Assembly (NCBI RefSeq): GCF_900091555.1
Contig: NZ_FMCX01000004.1
Span: forward strand, 310,001-374,000
DNA: 64,000 bases
Direction of reading: 5' to 3'
DNA from: Micromonospora mirobrigensis
Lineage (GTDB): Bacteria; Actinomycetota; Actinomycetes; Mycobacteriales; Micromonosporaceae
Below, piece by piece: positions 42,836-50,614 of the stretch. The translations under genes were made by a program, and so were the position numbers. The stretch's first letter is position 1. The number at the start of each line of letters is the position of its first letter. The notes under the pieces are model-generated. The model did not search any database. It saw nothing but the letters and a program-made list of their open reading frames with translations, and was not told where the DNA came from.

Positions 42836-44592
42836 TCGTCGCTCTCTCTCTGGTCGGGCGGGCGGGGCACCGAGTGCAGGTGCCGGGACGTCCGGGCGCC
42901 CGGCCCGGTGGCCCGCAGCGCCAGGACGGCGATGTCGTCGTGGTCGCCCCGGCCGAGCCAGTCGCAGGTCACCTGCTCGACCCGCTCGGCGAGAGCGGGC
43001 GCCGGCATCCGCTGGCAGCCGGCGAGGGCGCCGATGAGGCGTTCGGTCCCGAACAGCTCGTCACCGCGCCGCCCGCCCCGGGCCTCGGTCACCCCGTCGC
43101 TGTAGAGCAGGCAGGTCTCCCCCGGCTCAAGCCGGACGGTCACCTCGCCGATCCGCGGGTCGGGCACCACGCCGACCAGCATCCCGGTGAGGCCGACCTG
43201 CTCCACCTCGCCGGAGGACCGCAGCACCAGCGGCGGCAGGTGACCTCCACCGGACATGGTGAGGGTCAGGCCGCCGTCGCGGTGCGCACGCACCGTGCCC
43301 AGCACCATGGTCGCGAAGCGGCCCTGGCCGTGCGCCTGGGTGGTCTCCAACAGCGCGTCGTTGAGCAGCCGCAGCAGCCTGACCGGCCGGGACTCGACCC
43401 GGTGCAGCGCCTGGAGGCACTGCCGCAGCTGGCCGGTGAAGACGGCGGCCTCCACACCCTTGCCGGAGACGTCACCGAGGAAGAAGACCGAACCGCCGTC
43501 GGTGAGCCGGTGCGAGCCGTAGAAGTCTCCGCCGATGCGCAGCCCCGCCTGCGCCGGGCGGTACGCGGTGCCCCACTGCACCCCGCTGGCCGGAGCGGGC
43601 TCGACCGGCAACAGGCTGGCCTGGAGGGTGTCGGCGACCTCGGCCTGGTCGCGGTAGAGCACCGCGGTGGTCAGCGCCGCCCCGGCCCGGGCCGCGAACG
43701 CCCGCACCAGGTCGACGTCGGCCTCGTCGTAGTAGCGCACCGCCCGCCGGGCCACCAGCAGCACACCGGCCGGCGCGTCGTGGCCGGGCAGCGGCACCAC
43801 CCGCGCGGACGTCTCGTGGGTGCCCAGGCCGGGCAGCCAGCCGGCGTCGACGGCCTGCTCCACCAGCCAGCCCACCGCGTGCGGCTCGGTGCCCGCCAGC
43901 CCCTCCTCGATGGCCGTCGGCAGCTGCGCGGAGGTCAGCACGCCGGAGTCCACGGTCGGCGCCTCGTCCTCCGAGCGGGACGCCCGCCACCAGCGGGCCC
44001 GCCCGGAGCGGGGGGCGAGCACCAGCACGGCCACCTCGGCCAGGGTCGGTACGGCCAGCCGGACCACCGCCGCGGCGGCCCGGTCCGGGTGCAGCGGGTT
44101 GCCGAGCTTCTCCCCGACCACGGCCAGGAAGGCGGAGCGGGCGCGTTCGGCCAGCAGCGCGTCCGCCCGGGTGACGCTCTCGGTGACGTCCTCGACGTAC
44201 CAGCAGGAGCGCCCGGCGGAGAGCGGGACCCGGCGGACCCGCAGCCGGCGGGACCGGTGGGTGAACTCGGCCGGGTTGTCCCCGCCGAACAGCTCGCGGA
44301 TCCCCGCGACGGCCAGCGTGACGCCGGGCGCGACCTCCGGCAGCAGCCGCTCGGCGACCGGGCTGAGGTGGCTCACGACCTGGTCGGCGTCACAGACGAT
44401 GAGGCCCTCGCGGAAGTGCTCGACGACCTCGGACCAGTCGGGTGCGCAGTGGCCTCGGTCGGGGGCCAGCGGCGGCAGCGCCTGGGCGGGACGGGCCGGG
44501 TCACCGGCGGACCGGGCCGGGGCCCGTAAGGCACTCGGCGTGGAGATCGGTCCGTCGCCCGGGTCCCAGTCCCTGACGTCGGCGGCAGTCAC
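42832..44592 (-). CDS. PAS/GAF-containing PP2C (SpoIIE/RsbU-type) phosphatase
   Basis: About 586 residues; the GTG at 44592 is the preferred start, with GTG at 44607 and an ATG at 44700 also in frame. A PAS-like region (about 45-145, WSEVVEHFREGLIVCDADQV) is followed by a GAF-like domain (about 160-320) and a SpoIIE-type phosphatase at 340-560. Its metal-binding acids lie in IGGDFYGSHRL, FFLGDVSGKGVEAAVF, LLYSDGVTEARGG and GDHDDIAVLAL. RsbU-type phosphatases dephosphorylate STAS antagonists to release a stress sigma factor. Overlap with the cobalamin-binding gene and three STAS genes nearby fit this role. Confidence 0.9.
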   Translation of the reverse strand: MTAADVRDWDPGDGPISTPSALRAPARSAGDPARPAQALPPLAPDRGHCAPDWSEVVEHFREGLIVCDADQVVSHLSPVAERLLPEVAPGVTLAVAGIRELFGGDNPAEFTHRSRRLRVRRVPLSAGRSCWYVEDVTESVTRADALLAERARSAFLAVVGEKLGNPLHPDRAAAAVVRLAVPTLAEVAVLVLAPRSGRARWWRASRSEDEAPTVDSGVLTSAQLPTAIEEGLAGTEPHAVGWLVEQAVDAGWLPGLGTHETSARVVPLPGHDAPAGVLLVARRAVRYYDEADVDLVRAFAARAGAALTTAVLYRDQAEVADTLQASLLPVEPAPASGVQWGTAYRPAQAGLRIGGDFYGSHRLTDGGSVFFLGDVSGKGVEAAVFTGQLRQCLQALHRVESRPVRLLRLLNDALLETTQAHGQGRFATMVLGTVRAHRDGGLTLTMSGGGHLPPLVLRSSGEVEQVGLTGMLVGVVPDPRIGEVTVRLEPGETCLLYSDGVTEARGGRRGDELFGTERLIGALAGCQRMPAPALAERVEQVTCDWLGRGDHDDIAVLALRATGPGARTSRHLHSVPRPPDQRESDE

Positions 44593-44803
44593 CAGCTGAA
44601 GCCCCACTCCTCGTCGAAACCCGCGGTCGGTCCGAAACGGTGCATGTGTTCCAATCTCTCCGCCCCACCCTACGCCGGTGCGCCGGTACCGCCACCCCAC
44701 GGCCGGACCAGGGCGGGTTCCCGCGTGCCGGGCGGCGCACCGCGGGCGTTGTTACGATCCCGAGCGACCCGGCCCGACCGGCAGCCTGCGGAAAGGCGTG
44801 AGA

Positions 44804-45202
44804 GTGGCATCCCCTGGGCGGAAAGCCGAGAACAACCCGCTGACCGTCGGCGTCGACGACGCCGACCCCGATGCGCCGGTGCTGCGGGTCGCCGGTGACC
44901 TGGCCTTCACCACGGCCGCACCGCTGCGGGCCACGGTCGACCGGCTGCTCGCCGGTCGCCCGGCGCAGATCGTGTTCGACTTCGGTGAGCTGCTCTTCAT
45001 CGACAGCACCGGCCTGTCGGTGATCGTGCACGCGTGGCGGGAGGGGCAGCAGAGCGGCACGGTGGTGCGGCTGCGCTCGACCCCCAGGTTCCTCACCACC
45101 ATCCTGGACATGACCGGCGTCAGGGGTCTGCTGGACCGGCCGCTGCCCGCCGCCCGGACGGAGCTGACCGGCCCGACCGCCGCGCCCGCCGCCTCGGCCT
45201 GA
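44804..45202 (+). CDS. STAS-domain anti-sigma factor antagonist, copy B
   Basis: A 132-residue protein; the GTG at 44804 has GAAAGG 7 bases upstream (GTG at 44798 is too close to it). The STAS core VLRVAGDLAFTTAAPLRATV leads to the intact phosphosite FDFGELLFIDSTGLSVIVHAW. An Ala/Pro tail follows. It is divergent from the PP2C gene, sharing a 211-base promoter region. Confidence 0.88.
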   Translation: MASPGRKAENNPLTVGVDDADPDAPVLRVAGDLAFTTAAPLRATVDRLLAGRPAQIVFDFGELLFIDSTGLSVIVHAWREGQQSGTVVRLRSTPRFLTTILDMTGVRGLLDRPLPAARTELTGPTAAPAASA

Positions 45203-45306
45203 GCCCACCGCCGCCCCGACGGCGACCGGCGCAGCTTTCGCGCCATCCTCCACGCCCGGCCCGCCCCGGACGTTTCCGGCCGCCGGCCGGCTGGGAACAT
45301 GGACGC

Positions 45307-45657
45307 ATGCCACCCCAGCCGTTGATCATCGAGGTGAGCCCGCTCGACGCGGGTCGCGCCCGCCTCCGGCTGATCGGCGAACTGGACTTCGACACCGCGC
45401 CGGACCTGGTCGCCGCGGCCGCGGACACCCGCCGCGACGGCCACCACGAGCTGGAGATCGACCTGTCCGACGTCGGGCTGTGCGACTCGTCCGGGCTGAG
45501 CGCGCTGGTCGTGGTCCACCGCGCCGGGACCGGCCCGATCCGGCTGACCGGGGCCAACACCCAGGTCCAGGGGCTGCTGGACCGCACCGGTCTGGGTGAA
45601 CTGCTCGCGGCGGCTCCGCCGTCGGCGCTGCGGGGCGGCGCGCGCGACGTCGGCTGA
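45307..45657 (+). CDS. STAS-domain anti-sigma factor antagonist, copy C
   Basis: A 116-residue protein with a compact STAS fold: RLRLIGELDFDTAPDLVAAA and the phosphosite IDLSDVGLCDSSGLSALVVV, here DSSG rather than DSTG. It is 104 bases downstream of copy B on the same strand. A GTTT at 45272 and GGGAAC at 45293 upstream are 17 bases apart, too far and too divergent to call a SigF site. Having three antagonists suggests several inputs or kinases. Confidence 0.88.
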   Translation: MPPQPLIIEVSPLDAGRARLRLIGELDFDTAPDLVAAAADTRRDGHHELEIDLSDVGLCDSSGLSALVVVHRAGTGPIRLTGANTQVQGLLDRTGLGELLAAAPPSALRGGARDVG

Positions 45658-45674
45658 GGCCCGGGGCGTGGGGC

Positions 45675-45707
45675 GGCCCCCGACCCTGGGACCAGGGGCC
45701 GGGGGCC
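45675..45707. terminator. Two-way hairpin terminator between convergent genes
   Basis: GGCCCCCG (45675-45682) pairs with CGGGGGCC (45700-45707), and CCCTGG with CCAGGG inside, with one small bulge and a 2-base loop. It lies between STAS copy C (ending 45657) and the minus-strand gene ending at 45718. Confidence 0.75.
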
Positions 45708-45717
45708 GGAGCAATGC

Positions 45718-46032
45718 CTACGCCGCGGTGACCGGTTGCAGCCGCGGTCCACTCTCGCGCAGTTCGCCCGGATCGGGCGGCTCCACGTCCTCGGGCGCTC
45801 CGGAATCCGGCGTCTGGAACAGGTAACGGACGAACTCCCCACCCGCCTCGTTGTCGTCCGCGCCCGGCCACTGGCCGACACAGTCGACGCCGACGACCTC
45901 GCGGCCGGCTCCGTCGGCCTCCTCCAGCAGCGCCCAGAGGCTCACCGGATAGCAGCGGGTGGTCTCCGGCGAGAGCTGCCAGCGCGCGTACCAGCCGGGT
46001 CGGGCGGGAACGATCTCGACGATCCTCTTCAT
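45718..46032 (-). CDS. Uncharacterised 104-residue protein
   Basis: The ATG at 46032 follows GGAAGG by 6 bases. The product starts MKRIVEIVPARPGWYARWQL and has conserved-looking segments CYPVSLWALLEEADG, VVGVDCVGQWPGADDNE and GGEFVRYLF, then an acidic Pro-rich tail. Rich in Trp and acidic residues; no membrane segment. The family is unknown to me. A CCTCACCCGG-N-CGGATGA type motif about 75 bases upstream is shared with the 52771 gene. Confidence 0.65.
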   Translation of the reverse strand: MKRIVEIVPARPGWYARWQLSPETTRCYPVSLWALLEEADGAGREVVGVDCVGQWPGADDNEAGGEFVRYLFQTPDSGAPEDVEPPDPGELRESGPRLQPVTAA

Positions 46033-46105
46033 GACGACCTTCCCTTCCGCAAACTCGGAAGAAATTCCGGTCCATCTGGATCGTGCCGCCGGTACGGGTG
46101 AGCGG

Positions 46106-46128
46106 CCCTCACCCGGGGCGGATGAACC
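46106..46128 (-). promoter_or_regulatory. Shared upstream motif, copy 1
   Basis: CCTCACCCGG then CGGATGAACC on the plus strand. A near-identical element (19 of 22 positions) lies at 52806-52827 upstream of another minus-strand gene. On the coding strand it reads GGTTCATCCG then CCGGGTGAGG. It may be a promoter or operator common to both genes. Confidence 0.4.
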
Positions 46129-46212
46129 ACGAGCCCCGTTACCTTCCCCGCCCGCCCGGGAACGCGAGAGCCGTCGGAGCACGCCAGCCCACTCGAGGAA
46201 CGAGGTGTGACC

Positions 46213-47184
46213 ATGCGCAAGCAGATGGAGGGCGACAACCAGCGCCGCCGGGCCCTGGCGCGGGAGGCCCGCGAGCACGGCCGGCAGGCCAGCGAGACCG
46301 GTGCCAGCCTGAGCGCCACCAAACAGCTGACCCACCTCGACCGGGGCAAGCGGGCCGGACCGCCGCCGGCCGGCCGGCACAAGCCGGACAGCACCCGCGG
46401 CGGCCCCGCGCCGCCGCCCGCCGCGGCCGCCCCGACCGAGCGGCCCCTGCCGGGCCCGGCCGCCCCGGGCGTCACCACCATGGGCTACCGCGACCTGGTC
46501 GACGACGTCGGCCGGCGGGCCGGGGTCGACTTCCGCACCGCCAAGGTGGGCGCCGAGGCGACCGTGCTGGCGCTGGCCTGGGCGTTGGGCGAGGCCGAAC
46601 GGGAACGGCTGCTCGAGGCGGTCCCGGTGAAGCTGCACGACGTGGTGCCGGTGGACGGCGTCGAGTCGCACCGGGAGCTGCCCGGCTTCCTGGCCGAGGT
46701 GGGCCGGATCAGCGGCCGTACCCCGGAGGAGGCGCGCTACCAGGCGCAGGCGACGCTGGCCGCGCTGGCCGATCGGGACGCGGAGCTGGTCGCGTCGCTG
46801 GACGTACCCGACGGGTTGCAGGACCTGGTCGAGCCGCCACCGGTCGGTGGCGGCCTGGTCGGTGCGCGGACCTCGACCGCGCCGCTGACCGAGCCGGAGC
46901 TGCGCGACGCGCTCGCCCGGCTGACCTACTGGTCCAGTGACCGGCGGTCGCTGGTGCGCACCCTGGAGCTGCCCGCCGACAACCTCGACCGGGTGCTGGA
47001 CCGCATCGACCGGCTCCGGGACGAGACCGGCCGGTCACCGCAGATCGGCCGGCCGACCGCCGAGACGGCGGTGCTCACCGTGCGCACCCGGCAGGCCGAC
47101 GCGGTGACCGCGCTGGACGTGGACCTGGCCCGGCGGGTCGACGACGCCATCGAGGAGGCGGGCGCCGGCATGAACGCCGGCTGA
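46213..47184 (+). CDS. DUF2267 protein with a degenerate pterin-dehydratase-like C-terminal domain
   Basis: About 323 residues (GTG at 46207 possible; GAGG lies 7 bases before the ATG). Residues 1-90 are basic, then Pro/Ala-rich. A DUF2267 domain spans about 93-205 (MGYRDLVDDVGRRAGVDFRT, LPGFLAEVGRISGRTPEEAR). Residues 225-315 follow the pterin-4a-carbinolamine dehydratase pattern: PLTEPELRDALARLTYWSSD, then RSLVRTLELPADNLDRVLDR, and ALDVDLARRVDDAIEEA. The catalytic His-His-Pro is replaced by GRSPQI, so dehydratase activity is unlikely. Function of DUF2267 is unknown. Confidence 0.75.
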   Translation: MRKQMEGDNQRRRALAREAREHGRQASETGASLSATKQLTHLDRGKRAGPPPAGRHKPDSTRGGPAPPPAAAAPTERPLPGPAAPGVTTMGYRDLVDDVGRRAGVDFRTAKVGAEATVLALAWALGEAERERLLEAVPVKLHDVVPVDGVESHRELPGFLAEVGRISGRTPEEARYQAQATLAALADRDAELVASLDVPDGLQDLVEPPPVGGGLVGARTSTAPLTEPELRDALARLTYWSSDRRSLVRTLELPADNLDRVLDRIDRLRDETGRSPQIGRPTAETAVLTVRTRQADAVTALDVDLARRVDDAIEEAGAGMNAG

Positions 47185-47253
47185 CCCGCCGCCGGGCCCG
47201 GTCGCCGACAGACCCGCGACCGGGCCCGGCGCCCGCTGCGCTAGCGTGCGGCC

Positions 47254-48036
47254 ATGCCCTCCGACGCCCCGGAGCTGGTCGCCGACCCGGCCCGGCGGAC
47301 CGGCCGCACGCTGCTCGCCGGCGGGGTCGCCCAGTCGTACGTCGACGTCGCCGATCCCCGCCACCTGCACTTCGAGTACGTCCGACGGATGGCGGCCCTG
47401 CTCGACCTGGCCGCACCGCCCGGGGTGCCGCTGACCGCGCTGCACCTGGGCGGCGGGGCGCTGACCCTGCCCCGCTACCTGGCCGCCACCCGCCCCGGCT
47501 CGGCGCAGACCGTCGTCGAGCGGGATGCCCGGGTGGTGGAGCTGGTCGCCCGGGAGCTGCCCCCGCTGCCCGCCGAGGTACGCGTCGACGTGGCCGACGC
47601 CCGCGCCGCGGTCACCGGCGCCCCGGCCGGCCGGTACGACGTGGTCCTCGGCGACGTCTACCGGGCCGCCCGGATGCCCGGTCATGTGGCCGGCGTGGAG
47701 TTCGTCACCGAGGTGGCCCGGGTGCTCCGCCCGGACGGGACGTACCTGCTCAACGTGACCGACCTGCCGCCGCTGGTCTTCTGTCGTACCCAGGTGGCGA
47801 CCCTGCGGGCGGTCTTCGCCGACGTCTGCCTGGTCGCCGACCGGCGGATGGTGCGCGGCCGCCGGTACGGCAACCTGGTGCTGGCCGCCGCGGTCCGGCC
47901 CGGCCGGCTGCCGGTGACCCGGCTCGCGGCGCGGGTCGCCCGGGACCCGCTGCCCGGCGTGGTGCTGCACGCGGAGACGCTGGACGCGTTCGTCGCCGGG
48001 GCCCGCCCCGCCACCGACGCCACCCTGGCCCCCTGA
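47254..48036 (+). CDS. Spermidine-synthase-like methyltransferase-fold protein
   Basis: A 260-residue Rossmann-fold protein. LTALHLGGGALTLPRYLAAT is the nucleotide-binding loop, TVVERDARVVELV the acidic strand end, and YDVVLGDVYRAARMPGHVAG the active-site region with the Asp found in polyamine synthases. The N-terminal TLLAGGVAQSYVDVADPRHL fits the small beta domain. Actinobacterial proteins of this type are annotated spermidine synthase-like, with unproven activity. There is no adjacent polyamine gene. Confidence 0.8.
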   Translation: MPSDAPELVADPARRTGRTLLAGGVAQSYVDVADPRHLHFEYVRRMAALLDLAAPPGVPLTALHLGGGALTLPRYLAATRPGSAQTVVERDARVVELVARELPPLPAEVRVDVADARAAVTGAPAGRYDVVLGDVYRAARMPGHVAGVEFVTEVARVLRPDGTYLLNVTDLPPLVFCRTQVATLRAVFADVCLVADRRMVRGRRYGNLVLAAAVRPGRLPVTRLAARVARDPLPGVVLHAETLDAFVAGARPATDATLAP

Positions 48037-48058
48037 CCCGGCCCGCCGCGGCCGGCTG

Positions 48059-48083
48059 GTTTTCCCGGCCCGGGCGGGGGTAG
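48059..48083 (+). promoter_or_regulatory. SigB/SigF-type promoter of the AI-2E exporter gene
   Basis: GGTTT (GTTT at 48059-48062), a 15-base spacer and GGGTAG at 48078-48083. Only 9 bases separate it from the ATG at 48093, which lacks a good ribosome site, so the transcript may be leaderless. Confidence 0.6.
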
Positions 48084-48092
48084 GCGCGGCGG

Positions 48093-49211
48093 ATGAGCGA
48101 CGCCGACGACCGCGGCACCGCCCGCCGGGCGCTGATCGTGATCGGTCTGGTGCTGGCCACCGTCGCCGGTCTCGCGCTGATCTGGATGACCCGGCGGGTG
48201 CTGGTCTGGCTGGTGGTGGCGGCGTTCTTCGCGGTGGCGCTGAAACCCCTGGTCGACCGGTTGGAACGGCGGTGGGTGCGGCGCCGGGCGCTGGCCACGC
48301 TGCTGGTCTTCCTGGCCGTGTTCGGCCTGCTCGCGGCGCTCGGCGCGCTGATCGTGGTGCCGCTGTTCGACGAGGTGGGCCGGTTCGTCGACCGGGCGCC
48401 GGAGGTGTACCGGGAGACCCGCGCGGGGCGGGGGCCGTTCGGGGAGGTGCTGGAGCGGCTGCGGTTGCGGTCGTACCTGGTGGCCCACCCGGACCAGGTC
48501 CAGCGGTACGGTTCCCAGCTGCGTCAACCGGCGGTCGGGGTGGTCCGGGGGGTGCTGACCACGCTGGCCGGGCTGCTCACCGTGATCGTGCTGGCGTACC
48601 TGATGGTGCTGGAGGCCCCGAAGATCATCCGCAGCGCGCTCGGCCTGGTCGGGGACGGCGCGGCGGACCGGCTGCGGCGGATCGGCCGGGAGTGCTCGCG
48701 TACGGTGACCGGCTATCTCACCGGCAACCTGCTGATCAGCGTGATCTGCGGCGGCCTGACCTTCGTGGTGCTGGCCCTCACCGGCGTCCCGTTCGCCGGG
48801 GTGATCGCGCTGCTGGTCGCCGTGGCCGACCTGATTCCGCTGGTCGGGGCGACCCTCGGTGCGATCATCGCGGCCGGCGCCGGGTTCCTGCACTCCCCCA
48901 CCGCCGGCATCGTGGTGCTGGTCTTCTTCGTGGTGTACCAGCAGGTGGAGAACCACCTGCTGCAACCGGTCATCATGGCTCGCGCGGTCCGGCTCAACCC
49001 GCTGACCGTGCTGGTGAGCGTGCTGCTCGCGGCGGAGCTCGCCGGCCTGCTCGGGGCGCTGCTGGCCATCCCGGCGGCGGGCGTGGCGCAGATCCTGCTG
49101 CGCGAGTTCGCCCCGGCCGGACGCTGGCACGTCCCGATCCCCGCGGTGGGGGCCGGTCCGGACGACGCCGAGCCGCCCGGCGGCGACCATCCGGCCGGCG
49201 GGACACGGTGA
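48093..49211 (+). CDS. AI-2E-family (PerM/TqsA-like) transporter
   Basis: A 372-residue integral membrane protein with about eight helices: two at 12-50, one near 70-95, a long soluble stretch (RAPEVYRETRAGRGPFGEVL), then the conserved core LTGNLLISVICGGLTFVVLA, GVIALLVAVADLIPLVGATL and YQQVENHLLQPVIMARAVRL. The QxxENxxLxP motif is typical of the family. Members export small signals or ions; the substrate here is unknown. It ends inside a strong terminator hairpin. Confidence 0.9.
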   Translation: MSDADDRGTARRALIVIGLVLATVAGLALIWMTRRVLVWLVVAAFFAVALKPLVDRLERRWVRRRALATLLVFLAVFGLLAALGALIVVPLFDEVGRFVDRAPEVYRETRAGRGPFGEVLERLRLRSYLVAHPDQVQRYGSQLRQPAVGVVRGVLTTLAGLLTVIVLAYLMVLEAPKIIRSALGLVGDGAADRLRRIGRECSRTVTGYLTGNLLISVICGGLTFVVLALTGVPFAGVIALLVAVADLIPLVGATLGAIIAAGAGFLHSPTAGIVVLVFFVVYQQVENHLLQPVIMARAVRLNPLTVLVSVLLAAELAGLLGALLAIPAAGVAQILLREFAPAGRWHVPIPAVGAGPDDAEPPGGDHPAGGTR

Positions 49212-49238
49212 CGCCCCGGGGCCGAGCCCCGGGGCGTC
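49210..49238. terminator. Perfect 13-bp hairpin, two-way terminator
   Basis: GACGCCCCGGGGC (49210-49222) and its exact complement (49226-49238) with a 3-base loop. It starts within the stop codon of the AI-2E gene and ends 18 bases before the stop of the convergent NADH dehydrogenase gene. Confidence 0.88.
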
Positions 49239-49256
49239 GGTGCGGACCAGCCCCCG

Positions 49257-50555
49257 TCAGTGCCGGCGGATCATCTCCGGCGACTCGCTCTCCAGGGGCA
49301 CCGCGTTCGCCGGGACCAGGCCCAGCTGCACCGCCGGCCGGGAGAGGGTGGCGTCCAGGATCCAGTCCGCGCCCACCCGGGCCCGGTTGCCCGGCATGGC
49401 CATCAGGTGGTAGCCCCGGGTCACCGCCTTCGCCGGCAGCCCGGACAGGGACACCTTCAGCGGGTTCGCCGCGGCGTCCTTGCCACCCAGGTCGACCACC
49501 CAGCCCAGGTCGTGGTGCTTGTACGGCTTGCGCCGGCCCTGGCCGTACGACGCGGCGATGTTGTGCGCGACGAGCTTGCCCTGCCGCTGGGCGTGCTGGG
49601 CGGTCATCGTGCAGATCTCGCCGGGGCGGGTCAGGTCCGGCACGGCGGCAGCGTCGCCACAGGCGTACACCTCGGGATAGCCGGGCACGTTGAGGTACTC
49701 GTCGGTGACCAGGCGGCCCTTCTCGGTGCGCAGCCCGAGCTGGGCGACGAACGGGTCGGGGCGTACCCCGACGCACCAGACCAGGGTGCAGGTCGGCACG
49801 TAGTCGCCGTCGGTGAGCTTGACCCCGTCGGCGGTGGCCTCGGCGACCGAGGTGCCCATCCGCACGTCCACCCCGCGCCGGCGCAGCACCCGGTCGGCGG
49901 TGCGCGACATCCGCTGGTCCAGCTCGGGCAGCACCCGGGGCGCCACGTCCAGCAGCATCCAGCGCGGACGGATGGTCAGCCGGGGCCGCTGGGCGGCCAG
50001 CGCGTCGGTGAAGAGCTGGCCGTGCGCGGCCACCTCGGTGCCGGTGTAGCCGGCGCCGACCACCACGAAGGTGGCCCGGGCCTGCTGCTCGGCCGGATCC
50101 TCGGCCTGCTCCGCCAGCTCGATCTGCCGGACCACGTGGTCGTGCAGGTAGAGCGCCTCGGGCAGGCCCCGGAAGCCGTGCGCGTACTCGGTGACGCCGG
50201 GAATGGGCAGCAGCTTGTTGACGCTGCCGACGGCGAGCACCAGCCGGTCGTAGGCGAGCTGGTTGCGGTCCCCCTCCGGCTGGGTGAAGCCGACCCAGCG
50301 GTTCTGCAGGTCGACCCGGTCCGCCTCGCCGATCACCACCCGGACCCCGTCGAGGGTGCCCGACAGCGGCACCGAGATCCGGGTCGGCTCGACCACCCCG
50401 GCCGCCACCTCGGGCAGCAGCGGCAGGTAGAGGAAGTAGTCGGTCGAGTTCAGCAGGACGATCTCGGCCCGGTCGCCGGCCAGCCGGTGCAACGTCTTCG
50501 CCGCGTGGTAACCGGCGAATCCGGCCCCCACGATCACCACACGAGGTTTCGTCAT
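49257..50555 (-). CDS. ndh: Type II NADH dehydrogenase (NDH-2)
   Basis: A 432-residue peripheral membrane flavoenzyme that passes electrons from NADH to menaquinone without pumping protons. The FAD-binding motif VVIVGAGFAGYHAAKTL is at the start, the NADH-binding motif FVVVGAGYTGTEVAAH in the middle, and the second FAD motif VYACGDAAAVPD followed by TAQHAQRQGKLVAHNI (quinone-site region) near the end. C-terminal helices expected for membrane attachment are only weakly hydrophobic. A GTTT-N15-GGGAAC element lies just upstream. The gene is followed by a strong shared terminator. Confidence 0.92.
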   Translation of the reverse strand: MTKPRVVIVGAGFAGYHAAKTLHRLAGDRAEIVLLNSTDYFLYLPLLPEVAAGVVEPTRISVPLSGTLDGVRVVIGEADRVDLQNRWVGFTQPEGDRNQLAYDRLVLAVGSVNKLLPIPGVTEYAHGFRGLPEALYLHDHVVRQIELAEQAEDPAEQQARATFVVVGAGYTGTEVAAHGQLFTDALAAQRPRLTIRPRWMLLDVAPRVLPELDQRMSRTADRVLRRRGVDVRMGTSVAEATADGVKLTDGDYVPTCTLVWCVGVRPDPFVAQLGLRTEKGRLVTDEYLNVPGYPEVYACGDAAAVPDLTRPGEICTMTAQHAQRQGKLVAHNIAASYGQGRRKPYKHHDLGWVVDLGGKDAAANPLKVSLSGLPAKAVTRGYHLMAMPGNRARVGADWILDATLSRPAVQLGLVPANAVPLESESPEMIRRH

Positions 50556-50565
50556 GCCCGCTGCG

Positions 50566-50590
50566 GTTCCCGTCGAGGGCGCGGCCAAAC
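50566..50590 (-). promoter_or_regulatory. Variant SigB/F-like promoter of ndh
   Basis: On the minus strand, GTTT (50590-50587), a 15-base spacer and GGGAAC (50571-50566), 10 bases before the ATG at 50555. The -10 has AA instead of TA, so this is weaker evidence than the five GGGTA sites. Confidence 0.35.
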
Positions 50591-50614
50591 GTGGCCGCGG
50601 GCGCCGCCGCGAAC

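Noticed and set aside
45272..45298. GTTT-N17-GGGAAC before STAS copy C as a stress-sigma promoter
   Set aside because: The spacer is 17 and the -10 lacks GGGTA; too weak compared with the five clear sites.
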